A DNA stretch of 64,000 nucleotides from Acanthamoeba lenticulata (taxonomy: Eukaryota; Discosea; Longamoebia; Acanthamoebidae): the NCBI GenBank assembly GCA_002179805.1, contig NAVB01000216.1, positions 45,647 through 109,646 on the forward strand, given 5' to 3'. The notes under the pieces were generated by a model. It saw only the letters and a program-made list of their open reading frames with translations, was not told the origin of the DNA and did no database searches. Both the position numbers and the translations under genes were made by a program. Numbering within the stretch: the stretch's first letter is position 1; each line of letters begins with the position of its first letter. Of the stretch, positions 1 through 11,920 are shown in pieces.

Positions 1-69
1 AACGAAAATAAAAAACAAACAAAGCAAAATTACAATAAGAAAACATGAAGAAACTGCGCTGTTGAACAG

Positions 70-2463
70 ATGGAGGAGTGGAACTGGGCTTCGGCCGAGT
101 GGGGCGCCAAGATCACCAGCTCTGCCGTGGCGTTAGACGGGCATGAGGTGGGATGTCTGCTGCAGTCACGACGGACCACGCTACCTGGGTTCCTCGGCCA
201 CGGTGCACACCACAGCGCAGGCACTTTCATCTGCGAGACCTTCGTGCGTCCACCGGTGGAGTTGGTCCTCACCCTGCCCTTTGAGGTACGTGGCTCTCTG
301 CTCATCACATGCTTGTTCATTGTTTTGTGTTGACTTTTTGGTCTCTACGTTTGCTCCTCTCGAGACGAACGTCCACTGCGTCGTGCTGCGGCCCAAGGTG
401 GGCTCCCAGGGAGCCGTGCAGGTCATCTCGCTCGAGGCCTCTTCTTCCACAGGTCCGTCCTTTGCGTTTGTTTTTGTTTGTTTGTGTGTTGACTGTATCA
501 CATGCGCAGACAACGCCCAGTGGACCTTTCTGGGCAGATACGGCGACCTGCCCGCCCGCCTCTCCCCGCCCGACCACGACCCGGTCCGTCCTTTGCACCA
601 CCGTTTCGCCGCCACCATCACATAGATTGCCTCACTCGCGACGCATCGCCGATGGACAGGCCGATGCCGTGGCCCTCGTCAACCCGGGCTACCGCCCCCG
701 CGCCCTCGGCTGGCGTCTCCCTTCGCCCGACGCCATCAGGTCCGTCATCATCGCCATCATCTGCCCAATGGGGCTTAACCTTTTGCCCTTCCGCATCGTG
801 TGCGCAGGCCGCCCGAGCTGCCCGCCCACGCGCGGGTGCCGATCACGCTGCGCCCAGCCGCGCTGGCCCACGTCCGGCGGCTTCGGCTCACCATTCACCG
901 AAGCACGGCCCATCCCTTCCTCTCTTCTCGAGCTCTGGGCTGATCGTGTCTGTTGCTGCGGGCGGTGGCGGCGGCGGCGCAGTGGAGCACAGCGGCTACG
1001 TGGGCCTCGCCGGGCTCGAGGTCTGGGGCCAGCCGTCGGGCTCGTGCGATCCCGGCCTGGTGGCCCGCGTCGGGGCCGATCTCGCGCGCGTGCTCGTCGC
1101 ACAGGCCAGACCCTCGCCGCAGCTGCCACAGCCGCGGCCCCTGGGACCGCCGCCGGTGCCCCGGCCGGGGCAGGACCTGCGCCGAGCCGACCCGGAATGG
1201 GCCGAGAAGCTGCGCCGGGTGCCCTCCGACGCCTACCCGGAGCGCTTCATCGATCCGCTCACCTGCGAGGTCATGTGCGACCCCGTGCTCCTGCCCTCGG
1301 GCCACGCCGTCGACCGCACCAGCCGTACGGCACGCCCATTCAACCCGCCCTTTTGAAGGCTCCACCATTTCAGCTGACGCTTTGCCACGTGACTCGTCGC
1401 GGCGTAGTCGAGCGCCACCTGCGCGAGCACTTGACCGATCCGTTCACGGTACGCGCGCGCTTGATGCAGTCATGCCGCAACGCGTTTCAAAATCAAACAA
1501 CGGCGGGGCCGCGGGCTGTAGGGCCTGCCGCTGCGGCGCGAGGACGTGCTGGAGCACACGACGCTGCGGGCCGAGGTCTATCGCTTCGTTCACGCCTACC
1601 GGCGGCCACCCGGTGCGGCCTGCAACGCTCAGCCCGAGAATAGACTCAGAGCCGGCTGACGATACGATGGTTTTGCGTGCACAGAGCGCGAGTCGCATGT
1701 GGAGGCCTTCCTAAAGCACCTCCACAGCACGCGCCCGGCTCGCGTTGACCCTGAGGCGGCGGCCTTGGGCGCAGCGCTCAGGCTGAAGACGGCGACGATC
1801 ACGCCCACGCCTGCGCCCTCAACGACGACGACGACTGCGACGATGACAACAGCAACGGCTGTGATGTCGCCGCGGGCTAAGCGACGGCGCATCATAAGCG
1901 ACGACGAGGACGAGAGGGCGAGTACAGCCGCCATGGCGACAACGCAACACTCGGCCCCACCACGAGTCAAGGAGATCATCACCCTTGACAGCGACGATGA
2001 TGACGATGACAACGAACCCAAAGAAGAACCGGAGCAAAGCAAGAGCGGCGGTGTCGGCGGCCCAGAGGCCAAGGGTGGGACCAAGCGCAAGCGGGCAAAC
2101 CATGTTATGCTCATCATCGACGATGATGACGCCGATGACGACGCGGAGAACGGCGAGCTCCGATCCGCGTTGGCAGACAAGAAAGCAGATTCGTACCAGC
2201 CGCAAGCGCCCGAGGCACCCCCACAAGTCGCCAAGCCCGTTGTGGCGGAACCAAAAGAGGACGATGACAAGGCGCAGCTGCGGTGCGTGGCCTGCGGCGC
2301 GCAGCCGCCGGCGCTCGCGGTGGCCCTCCCGTGCGCACACCGCACCTGCCGGGCGTGCGCCCTGCTCGCCTTGCGCGAGTCCGCCCCAGAAGAGGCCACC
2401 TGCCCAGCGCCAGGCTGTCATCGGCCCTTTGCCTTCTCCGGCGTCCAGCGCGTCCAGCAATAA
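70..2463 (+). CDS. UBOX5: U-box plus RING E3 ubiquitin ligase, UBOX5/RNF37-like
   Basis: Multi-exon gene. The first exon (70-285, phase 0, donor GTACGT) encodes an N-terminal beta-sandwich-like domain that resembles the start of RNF37, including a 'PPVELVLTLPFE' stretch. A U-box follows at about 1225-1450 (YPERFIDPLTCEVMCDPV, then after an intron a 'HLREHLTDPFT' segment). The C-terminus (2275-2463) is a C3HC4-type RING (CVACGA, CAHRTCRAC, CPAPGCH). The order N-domain, U-box, RING is typical of UBOX5. An acidic Asp/Glu/Lys-rich linker lies at about 1880-2150. As a family this is a nuclear E2-binding ubiquitin ligase. The ATG at 44 runs into a stop after six codons, so the ATG at 70 is chosen. 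The stop is followed by AATAAA-like sequence (2460-2466). Several internal splice sites are not fixed. It is convergent with the next gene. Confidence 0.8.
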
Positions 2464-2551
2464 ATAAATTAGACTTATTTATTTATTTTTATTTGATTTT
2501 TATTTGTGCTTTTTGAGGGTAAATGGTTTGGATGTTTGGTTTGTTTGGGCT

Positions 2552-5500
2552 TCAAGCAAAGGCGCCGTCCAGGACGGCCTTCTGCTGCTGCGCGTGGATG
2601 GAGCCCAGGCCCACCGCCGGGGCGGCCGACGGCGGACGCGACACCAACTTGACCTGCGAACGCATGACGACGAGAGATCGACATCAGAACAGGGACGGCG
2701 ATGATTGGGGAGACAAAAGAAGTGAAGAAAGAGAAGAAAGAAGACGTACGGGAGCGGTGAGGCGGGAGAAGCGCGGAGCCACGTAGTCCCACATGCCAGC
2801 GTTCTGGGGCTCCTCCTGGACCCACCGGTAGGACTCGGCGTTGCGGTACTTGGACAGCTCCTCGGCCAACGCCCGGTACGGGAACGGCGACAATTCCTGC
2901 ACGCGTTTGCGTTCACGTTCGTGTCGTGTTTGTGCGCGCGTCAGTCGACGTCGCGACATGTGGCACACGACAAGGGGCGCTGGGTGGGGGGGGAGCACCT
3001 CGACGCGGACGACGGCCACGTCGTCGATCTTCTTCGTCTCGCGCTGCTTGACGAGGTCGTAGTAGACCTTGCCGCTGCACAGCACCACGCGCTTCACCCT
3101 GTGCGCGCGCGTCGTGTCGTGCGATGGTGGTCAGCTCCACACGCATCATGAAGAGGAAGGAGGAGGAGGAGGAGAGTACTGGGCAGGCGAGACGGTGGTG
3201 TCGGGGATGACGGGGAGGAAGCTGGTGCCGGGCGCCATCTCGGCCAGGTCCGACACGGCCTGCGGGTGGCGCAGGAGGGTCTTCGGCCCGACGACCACCA
3301 TCGGCTTCCTGTAGCTCCGCTTCATCTGTTTTTTATTTTATTATGTACATATAAATATTAATATAAAGCGAAAGCGAAGAAAGAGCGAAAACGAAACAAA
3401 GAACGAAGGGAGGGGAGGGGCACCTGACGGCGGAGGGCGTGGAAGTAGTTGGCGGGCGTGGTCGGGTTGATGAGCTGCATGTTGGGCACCATGTTCGACA
3501 CGTCCTCCGGGTTGAGGCGGTCGCCATCACAAAGCTGGAGGAAGCGCTCGATGCGGCAGGACGAGTGCTCGGGGCCGGCGCCGTCGAAGCCGTGGGGCAG
3601 GAGCAGCGTGAGGGCCGACTGGCGCCACCACTTGTCCTCGCCGCTGTTGAGGAACTGGTCGATGACGATCTGCGCCCCGTTGTGGAAGTCGCCGAACTGC
3701 GCCTCCCACAGCACCAGCGTCGTCGGGTCCTCGATGCTGTACCCGTACTCTATTAAAAGATCATATAAAAAACTCGATTAATAATAATTTCGAATAAAGT
3801 ATTTAAATAATTGATCTTTAAATTGGACTAAATATTCGGTACCGAAGCCCATGACGGCGAACTCTGAGAGTGGGCTGTCGGCCACCTGAAGATGCAAAAA
3901 GAGAGAAAAAACACATAAATCAGTTTTCCGGTTTGAGATTTTTTAAAATATTAATAATCTGAAGAAAGGAAACGCACGTGGAGCTTGCCCTGGTTGGGGG
4001 CCATGAGGTTGAGCGGGATGACGCGCTCGTTGGTGGCCTGGTCGGTCAGGGCCACATGTCGGTGGCTGAAGGTGCCACGCCCCACGTCCTGTCCGCTCAG
4101 CCGCACGTTGTACTCTGTGGCCACATTCCATGCATTGTTAGATTTATTCAATTATTCAAGTATTTTTATCGTTTCTAGAACTTCGTACTTTCGAGAAGGA
4201 GCGAGCCGATGGCGAGCGACTCGGCCGTGGCCCAGTCGAGGCCGGTCTTGGACTCGAGCTTGGCCTGCCGCGGCTTGCAGAAGAAGTTGGCCAGCCGGCT
4301 GTGCACCGTCTGTTACGCGTGGCACGTGCGCGTGAGACCAGGCCGAGACCCAAAAAACAAAGAGAGAGAAGGCGCCAGACCTTGCCCTGCGGGTTGATCG
4401 AGGCGAGGCCGACCTTGATGAGCTCGTCCTCGGTGTAGCCCGTGTCGACGCGCTGGGTCATGTCCTGAGGCGCCGTCATCTTGGCCCACTTGCCGCCCAT
4501 CGTGTCGACCTGGCGAGGAAGAGAAGAGAAGGGGGGGGGGGAGGTGAGGGCAAGTCGCGCGTGACGAGAGAAGGACGGAAGACACCGTACGGTGGGCTGG
4601 GCCTTCTGTGACTCGGCAAACTCCTTGTCGAGGACTTCGCGGGCCTTGTCCTTCATCTGCTTGGCCTCTGCCTCGGTGATCACTTGCTCCTTCTGTTGTG
4701 TCCAAGGATTGGGGAAAAGGTCAAAGAAAGAACGAAAACGAGGAAGAACGAAAACGACAAAGAGTGAAAGCGAAAGAGAAAGCGAAAAGAAGGGAAAGGC
4801 ACGCACGATGAGGCGGTCGCCGTAGAGCTTGGCGATGGTCGGGCGCACGCGGATGGCGTCGTACATGAGGGGCTGCGTGAAGGACGGCTCGTCGAGCTCG
4901 TTGTGGCCGTGACGGCGGTAGCCGTGGAGGTCCACGATGATGTCCTTGCCAAAGGTGGCCAGGTAGTCCAGCGCGAGGCGCGTGGCGATCACGACGGCCT
5001 CGGGGTCGTCGGCGTTGACGTGGATGGCCGGCGCGTGGATGGCGCGCAGGATGTCCGTGCAATGCCAGCTCGACCGGCCCTTGTGGGCGTCGGTCGTGAA
5101 GCCAATTTGGTTGTTCACCACCACATGGATCGAGCCACCTATGTCGCATTGTGGTTCACGTCGCGTCAGCCACGGGCGCCCCGGCAAGAACTCTGAGCAG
5201 TACGCGCGTCAACGCACCGACGGTATACTCGGGCAGCTGGGAGAGGGCCAGGGTCTCGGGGACGACGCCCTGGGCGCTCATGGCGGCGTCGCCGTGGACC
5301 ATGATGCAAAGCGCCTGCTTGCGGCCGTTGCCCAGGTCCTGCTTGGCCCGGACCTTACCCTGCGCCACTGGGTTGGCCGCCTGCACACACGCACATCACC
5401 GCCTTCAGTATCACTCCCGAGCGAGCCAAGCAGCAGGCCTGAGCTGGGCTGGCTCGGGCGCACCTCAAGGTGCGACGGGTTGTGGATGAGGGAGACGTGG

Positions 5501-6752
5501 AGCTTCTTGCCGGCGTAGTCCAGGTCCACCGATTGAGCTGTTTTCAGTGTGCCGAGGGCGGTTGATACAAAGGTGAGCGCTTCACGCGAAGGACCAAGGC
5601 CCAACAGGAGGAGGAGGAGGAGCGATGATGGGCACACGCACCGATGTGCGAAAGGACGTCGCCCGTGCCAGGCCGGAGCGCGCCCTCCACCGTCGGGAAG
5701 TCGTTGAAGCCGCTCACCTGCACGTTATCACGCCGATCAGTCTTGTGGCCTTTTCGGGGAGGACAGGGAGGGACGCGACCTTGGCAAAGATCTTGGAGGC
5801 CGGGTAGCGCAGGATGCCGGTGAGGAAGTTGAGGCGGCCGCGGTGCGGCATGGCGATGACGGCCTCCTCGAAGCTGTGCTGGGCGGCCTGGCTGAAGATG
5901 GTATCCATGCAGGCCATCATCGACTCGCAGCCCTCCAGGCCGTACCGCTTGACCGCTGCACACACACACACTCTTGAGCATCAGCGCCCGCACTACACGA
6001 CACGACAACACACGTGGGCTGGTGGGCACCTCGGAACTTGGTGTGAAGGAAGTGGTCGAATTCCTCCGAAGTCTGGAGAAGCGAGAGGATGCGCTTGCGG
6101 TCGTCGGCCGTGAGGGCTGAGCCTGAGGCCGATTGACGCGCGGCCATGGCGGCCTCGAAGCGGCCGGAGAGCCAGGCCTGCTCGGCCGGGTTCTCGACGT
6201 GCGCAAACTCAATGCCGACGCTGCCGCAGTAGGTGGACTTGAGGGCCGCCACGAGCTCGTTCAGGCTGGTGGTCTCCTTGCCCAGACCGGCAAAGAGGCC
6301 CTTGAGCGGCAGCTGCGCCGCGTCGTCCTCGCGCAGCCCGTACTGCCTCGCGTCCAACACGCCCGCGGGCGCCCTACGATAAAGACAAGGACCCAAGGTT
6401 TATTATGTTATTAAATATCAAATATCAAATAGTTTAATCTGTGATTAATCTTATCAATTAAAAGAAAAGCGTACTTGCGGTGACGGCGACCAAGGGGATC
6501 CAAGGCGGCGTCAAAGTGGCCGTAGGTGCGATAGGCGTTGATGAGACGGAACACATTGGCGTGCTTGTTCTGGTTGTCCAGCTCTTCTTGGGTCAGCTGC
6601 GTGCCCTCGACAGCTGACGCTGTGGCGTATCGCTGCTGGCGCGCCGTCGAAAGGGGCGTTGCCCTTGTGCCAGCGGACCCAAAGACACGGGTGGCCGCGA
6701 AGCGGGAGCTCAGCGGGCCCACGCATGTGCTTCTGGCTCCAACGCGCAACAT
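2552..6752 (-). CDS. DHKTD1: 2-oxoadipate dehydrogenase E1, DHKTD1-type, mitochondrial
   Basis: Thiamine-diphosphate E1 of the 2-oxoglutarate dehydrogenase family, split over roughly ten exons. The start [12 protein letters not shown] (6752) opens an Arg/Ser/Thr-rich, acid-poor leader that looks like a mitochondrial transit peptide. Recognisable blocks in order: [123 protein letters not shown] and a C-terminus ending in LDGAFA. The GTGDVLSH block and the short N-terminal region match DHKTD1 better than OGDH. The role would be decarboxylation of 2-oxoadipate from lysine and tryptophan breakdown in the mitochondrial matrix, feeding shared E2/E3 subunits. The ATG at 6809 could extend the protein by 19 residues; the shorter start gives the better leader. 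Confusion with OGDH itself is possible but less likely. Confidence 0.85.
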
Positions 6753-7097
6753 TGCTGAAGCCGTTCCGTTCGCCAGAGGTGTTGAGACAACAATACAGAT
6801 GTTCGTCAATGCGTGTCATCTCGTGCAGAGCAACAAGCATTTTTATTTTTTATTTTTAACGGATGAAAAACAATGATCGTTCAGGACGTACCCGTGGGTG
6901 GATGAGATAAGAAGGGGTGAAGGAGCGTAACCTTCTCGTTGAGAATCGGGAAATCCCTGCGGGCAGAAGCACATACACGGTTTCGTGTCGACCGTGAAGC
7001 GATACGGAGGGATCCGATGTCGGCAGAAACAAAAGGCCAAGGAATTAAAATTTATTTTACATTTGGTTTTTTATTTATTTATTTCGCAACCAAGCTT
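6753..7097. other. Intergenic, 5' flank of DHKTD1
   Basis: 345 bases between the DHKTD1 start and the stop of the next minus-strand gene. It contains T- and A-rich runs (6836-6860, 7045-7090) but no ORF or RNA gene that I recognise. It should hold the DHKTD1 promoter. Confidence 0.5.
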
Positions 7098-7571
7098 TCA
7101 GGACCTGGAGGTGCTCTTCCGCCGACCCTTCAAGTAGCTCCAGAGAGCCCGGACCTGAAGCCGTTCTCGCTTCGACTGCTCCGAGTTTTCTTCGCCTCGG
7201 GTCTCGTTGTTCTCCTGCTTCTTCGCAAGCTTCCTCGTCTGGCCAGAGGGAGAGGAGGCCTTCTTGACTCTCTCGCCAAGCGAGCCGTATCGCTGGTGGC
7301 CGGTGAACCCCGAGAGTTGTTCGTCGGTGTCCTCAAGAAGACTTAACGGCCAGCAGGTAGGCAAGCTCGCGTGCTGTCTCTTCTGGCGAAGCCACACCTC
7401 CCGCTTGTGGGCTTCGGCTTTGTCCTGGGCGAGCACGTCTCGCAGGTTGCACTTCATCGCGGCCAAGCCGTCTTGCAAAGCCTCGCTCTGCAGCTTCCAC
7501 ACTTGGCGCTGAGCTTCCTCCGGCCGATTGCCCAGTGCGTGCTTGGTCTTGGTCGTCCGCCCGATGGCCAT
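7098..7571 (-). CDS. Small basic charged protein, unknown
   Basis: Uninterrupted reading frame of 157 residues from the ATG at 7571 (MAIGRTTKTKHALGN). The first 75 residues are Lys/Arg/Gln-rich and likely helical (PEEAQRQVWKLQSEALQDG). The C-terminal third is very basic and ends in KGRRKSTSRS. I do not recognise the family. No upstream in-frame ATG is present before a stop, but a 5' exon further upstream cannot be excluded. Strong charge bias and a length like that of small ribosomal or mitochondrial accessory proteins are the only hints, and neither is enough to assign a function. Confidence 0.5.
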   Translation of the reverse strand: MAIGRTTKTKHALGNRPEEAQRQVWKLQSEALQDGLAAMKCNLRDVLAQDKAEAHKREVWLRQKRQHASLPTCWPLSLLEDTDEQLSGFTGHQRYGSLGERVKKASSPSGQTRKLAKKQENNETRGEENSEQSKRERLQVRALWSYLKGRRKSTSRS

Positions 7572-8354
7572 CTTGTGAAGGAGCAAGCTGTTGTGGTGTA
7601 CGCTGTGCAGTGTGTAAATCTTTACTCTTCCTCTCCTGGTCGGTAGGTGGGCCGGTTGTTGGGGGTGGTGTATGTGGGCTGTGTGGAGGACTCGCGGTGG
7701 CGAAAGGCAATGAAGAGGTGGAGGAAGTGGGAGACTATGGCGCCTGAGAAGGGACGTGCAGTGGCACTGTCAGCGCTCGTTCCCTTGCCAAGCTTGCAAC
7801 TGCGTATCATACGGCCTAGCTCGAATGTGCAAGAAAGGGTAACATTCTACCGTCATGTTGCGAGGGTCGGACTCACTATCCCCCCGGGCTCTTGCGTGAA
7901 ACGCGCTCAGAGGCTCTGGAGAACGACAAAGCTGACAACATGCAGCAGGCCGTTCAGGGGCGCTCCTTGGTCCGGTCACGCTCGGGGTGCACTGCCACAA
8001 CCGCAACCAGCCACCGTTACTGGATGACGCCTGTCTGGTGAACTGTCATCAAGGGGACGCAGCAGCGCCGTTTATCTCGTGACAAGCATTCACGGTCTTT
8101 CCCAAACACCACCCAGAATTCACTGCCAAGAGAGCAGTCAGAGGTTGTTTCCAGCGGTTGGGCGACGATTGATGCACGCAGACCGGAGAGCAAGGATTGT
8201 CCGGAAAGAAAGTATGAGAAGAATGCTTGCCACAAGACATCAAGCTGGCACCCCACAAACCGCATAAGACACGCGATTTCCCTCGGGCTGGCGGGTGCAC
8301 GGGGACGGAGTCTTTGCTGTGACGGCAGAGGCGGGGACGGTGCTCGTCTCGGGG
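7572..8354. other. Long intergenic region, nothing recognised
   Basis: 783 bases between the small basic-protein gene and the stop of SDR42E1. Short open frames exist on both strands, but none shows a recognisable domain, splice pattern or codon bias. No tRNA fold or repeat was found. It should contain the promoter of the minus-strand gene to its left. Confidence 0.4.
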
Positions 8355-10529
8355 TCAGACAGGCGACTTGTTGGTGCTTCCTCCGCTCACGCTTCGGAAG
8401 ATGAAGAGAACGAGGACAAAGAGGATGAGCGGAATCATCACTGCGCGCGACTGCTCCAGCAGATTCTTGCGCCTCGTTGGCTGCGCCGCAGACGAGGAGG
8501 ACACGGGGCCTAGGAACGCGGCGTCCTTGCGTGCGTAGTGGGCCAGCACGCGCCCCATGCCCTCCCGCATGGGCACCAGAGGCTGATAGCCGAGGTCGCG
8601 CTTGGGCTTGTCGGGCGCAAAGTAGTGCGTCACGCCCACCTTGAACACCTCGGCGCGCGTCAGCAGTGGCTGGAAGTTGTAGACCGGCCCCACCACGCTG
8701 CACGAGGAGAAATGTTGATGAATTATTTTCAAAAGATAATAATAAATGTTATTCATGTATTTATTTACAATAAATAAATCACTAAAACGCACCGATGAGT
8801 GAACTCGATGCAAAGGGCGAGATAGAACATCAGAGCAACAGGCAACTGGAGAGTGGGGTAGCTGTAGCCGTAGAGCTCGAGGAGCGGTCGGAAGAAGGTG
8901 AAGTTATTGATCGGCTCCCAGTCCGAGATGAAGTAGGGCTGGCCTGTACATCGGTTTGTGCCGTCCGTCTCTGTGATGGCGTTCATTGCTGGTGAGTACA
9001 GGCTGCGACACAGCACGAGGAGAAGCTACACCAACGAACCGTCTCGATGGTCGTGCAACTGGATCGAGGCCAAGATGTGCGCATGGACCAGATTGTCCAC
9101 GTACACAAACTCGACCTACACCACCATCAAGTATTCAATAAATGAACAGAAAACAAAAACAAATAGAAAATAAATAAATAAAATATTCAAAGTGGATAAA
9201 ATCTATGCTGGTGCTTAGACGTGTGAAATGTGACTTGCTTACACACGCTCTGTCCCAGCAATTATCAAAGAAAATAATAATAATAAACATGGGACGCTTA
9301 CCTTGGAGTCGGGCCTTCCGACAGTGAAGCAAAAGAGGCCCTTCTTGATGAGGTCCACGATCCGAGGCAAGTGCCGCTCCTCGCCCTGTAGAGTCCAGCC
9401 CTCGCGGGTGAGCCACGCAACACGTAAACGGCCTTTCTGAGGGAAGAGAAGGGGGGGGGGGAAGTCACCTACCTCGCCATAGATGCCTGCCGCCCGAATG
9501 GCGCACGTGAGTAGTTTGTCGTGGCCGCTCCGCGCTTTCCTCTTCAAGCGCGTCCCGCTTGCGCCCAGTATCGTCTGCAATAATAGTAGAGCGGCCATCA
9601 CAGGCACAAACATTAGTAACGACTGACTACTTGCCCGCCAGGCGAGAGCTGCAGACCTGCTCGGCGATGGACTTGGTGCGCGAGTAGTAGTCCACATGGC
9701 GGTCGAGCGGGACATACGGCTGCGACTCATCGGCGTTGGGCAGCTCGTTGCCTGCAAACACCACGTTCGTCGTGCTGGTAGAGAGGCAAGAAGGCGATTC
9801 AGTCAGCAAACCATCGTGTGAGCGCCAGGACGGGCTTGAGGGTAACTTGCCTGGTGTAGACGATGGTCGAGACGCCGCACTCGACGCAGGCGTCGATGAT
9901 GTTCTGCGTGCCTCCCACGTTGACCGCCATGATCTTGTCCCGCTGCAACTGCTCCCTGCAAGCTTGCGTGAGCGGCGGGCGGTTCGCACTTTGCCACTCG
10001 CATACCCGTGTTTCTTGTGAGCCCGGCGCGTACCTGCCGCTCATGCCAAACGAGGCGATGTGGAACACGACATCGACGCCGTCGACGGCCTTGCGCACAG
10101 CAGCCGCGTCGCGGATGTCGGCCGTCACAAATTCCACCCGTTCGTCATAGGCCTGTGCCCAGCGCATGAGTGAAGCCAGCCCGGGCTGCGCGGAGAAAGA
10201 GGGGGGCGAGCCTTACCTGGCGCAGGGCGGAAGGGAGGGCATCCATCCAGTCGGGGAGCGGGCCGCGCAAGTCGAGCGCCCTCACTTGCCTCGCGCCAGC
10301 CGCCAACAACGTCTGTGAGCGCAATTTTAGGACCGACACAATAATCAAGCAAAATCAAAAGCACGATTGGGACCTTGAGGAGGCGGTGCCCGAGGTAACC
10401 TCCTCCGCCCGTGACGAGGTACGTCAGGCCTTGCACTTGACCATACCTGCACGCGGGATTATTTTAGACGCAATGGGCGACAATTGTACTCCTTCACGGC
10501 ACGAACCTGCGGCTCTCAGCATTCTCCAT
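8355..10529 (-). CDS. SDR42E1: Short-chain dehydrogenase SDR42E1, 3-beta-HSD family
   Basis: NAD(P)-dependent sterol-dehydrogenase-like protein in about nine exons. The first coding exon is only 23 bases (10507-10529, MENAESR), joined by a phase-2 intron to a frame reading YGQVQGLTYLVTGGGGYLG. Family features: Rossmann motif TGGGGYLG, HIASFGMSG, active-site YYSRTK (YxxxK), EERHLPRIVDLIKKGLF, QPYFISDWEPINNF, VGVTHYFAPDKPKRDLGY. A hydrophobic C-terminal segment (AVMIPLILFVLVLFIFR) predicts a membrane anchor, as in animal SDR42E1. The family acts on steroids or sterols, probably at the endoplasmic reticulum; the substrate here is unknown. Similarity to the remembered vertebrate protein runs through every exon, so the family call is firm. 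Confidence 0.85.
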
Positions 10530-10842
10530 CTGGTGGGTGGCCGCTCATTTTTACTAAGCGATAAGGCACCTTATTTATTTCTTTTTACCTGCCTCGCTGG
10601 CCCTATTTATTTTGCTTTTGCGGACGTTCATGCGGGGAAGATCGCAGATCTTGTGGAAATGGGTAATTGAGCAAAGGAAGATGTAGAAGGACAAGAGGAA
10701 ATGTGTGTTTACTCGATATGGAGGATTTGCAGTCAGCTGGGCTAATTACATATACAGCCAATGGGAGGAAAAGTGCTCTAATTGGGTAGTAGATTAGAAG
10801 GCGGAGTGAGGGTGTTCTTGTGGGGGAGCAAGGCGATAGCGC
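10530..10842. other. Intergenic, SDR42E1 5' flank / RRM gene 3' flank
   Basis: 313 bases between two minus-strand genes. It is AT-richer than the coding DNA (10540-10800) and holds no recognisable gene. It probably includes the SDR42E1 promoter and the 3' untranslated part of the RRM gene. Confidence 0.5.
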
Positions 10843-11395
10843 TTACTCGTCACGGTCGTAACCCCTGCTCTCGCGGCCGTACGAGCCACGGGTGTTGTCG
10901 CGATCGTAGGGACGGTCGCGGTTGCCGTACGAGGAACGGCCACCACGGTCGCCACCATAACCGCCACCACGACCACCACGGTAGCCGCCACCGCCGCCGC
11001 CGAAACCACCACCGCCGCCGTAGCCGCCACGGCCACCACGGTAGCCACCACCACCGCCGCCGCCACCGCTGCCACGGTCGGAAGCGTTGTCGACGCGGAT
11101 CTCACGGCCGTCGAGCTCAGTCTGGTTGAGAGCATCCTTGGCCGCGTTGGCCTCATCAGCGCTGGCGAAGGTCACGAAGCCGAAGCCGCGCGACTTGCCG
11201 GTGTCGCGATCAGTCACGACCTTGGCTGTGGAAAGAGGAGAGGGTTATTAAATCTTCTGTACCGCGAAAACCGGAAAACGCCAGAGAGGACTTTCAAGTA
11301 CCATCAACAACCTCGCCGTGCGCCTCGAAGGCGGCCCTGAGGCTTTCGTCGCTCGTGCCCCACGAGAGACCACCGATGAAGAGTTTGGCCGACAT
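10843..11395 (-). CDS. Glycine-rich RNA-binding protein, single RRM
   Basis: Two exons (11302-11395 and 10843-11225) give 158 residues. One RRM fills residues 1-80, with RNP2 (KLFIGGLSW) near the N-terminus and RNP1 ([10 protein letters not shown]) after the splice. The tail is a low-complexity Gly/Arg/Tyr domain with RGG-type repeats ([11 protein letters not shown]) ending in SRGYDRDE. This is the layout of plant and animal GRP/CIRBP-type proteins that bind RNA and act as RNA chaperones, often in stress. The RGG repeats would be substrates for type I arginine methyltransferases such as the PRMT1 encoded at the right end of this window; that link is inference. Confidence 0.92.
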
Positions 11396-11920
11396 GATTC
11401 TTAACAGTGGGAGAAAGGTCACGATTTAGGTCCAAAACATTCTCAAGGAGCCCAGCTGGCCGGTGTGGTTTGTTTGTTTAAGAGAGTGTCACGGAGCGCG
11501 TCGGAGAGTATATGAAGCAGCGATAGAGAGCATGTGGAGCGAAATAGAACAGCACAAGAACGAGATCGTGATTGATGTGTGTGGTTTTAGGGGACTTCTT
11601 TCGAAGGAGAAATGGTTACGATTGTGCTAAAGGGCTCGAGTAGGGACTGGAACGTGACTAGCGGGTAGTAAGGGACAAAGAAGAAGCGGTTGTGCCTCCT
11701 CGCCTCGCTTTTCTGTCCCGTCCCGGAGTCAACAACCGGCCGGATGTCTTTCTCATTGGTGTCCCAACTCCGCGGTATCGTTCCTGGCCTTTTCTCTTTC
11801 TACGACATCGACCGGTTCGAGTCCGGTCATTATCGGTTGGAGTGGTGTTGCTAAGCACCCCCCAAATCTTGGTGTTTAACGTAATCTTGGTTTAACACAA
11901 TCGCTGTGCACGATCACAAC
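11396..11920. other. Divergent intergenic region with a B-box-like element
   Basis: 525 bases between the start codons of the RRM gene (-) and the LRR-filamin gene (+). It contains a TATA-like element for the minus strand and, at 11811-11826, a perfect 5-bp stem with a 7-base TTCGAGT loop that matches the polymerase III B-box consensus. No complete tRNA can be folded around it. Confidence 0.5.
11508..11515 (-). promoter_or_regulatory. TATA-like element upstream of the RRM gene
   Basis: TCATATAC on the minus strand, 113 bases upstream of the RRM gene's ATG, in otherwise mixed-composition DNA. Position and sequence fit a TATA box for a highly expressed gene, but there is no transcript evidence here. 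Confidence 0.3.

Noticed and set aside
2552..6752. OGDH (2-oxoglutarate dehydrogenase) as the identity
   Set aside because: The GTGDVLSH block, the [10 protein letters not shown] segment and the short N-terminus fit DHKTD1 better; a genome-wide comparison would settle it.
11761..11845. Possible tRNA around the B-box-like hairpin
   Set aside because: The T-arm is perfect but there is no matching 5' acceptor strand, D-arm or anticodon arm within 150 bases, with or without an intron.
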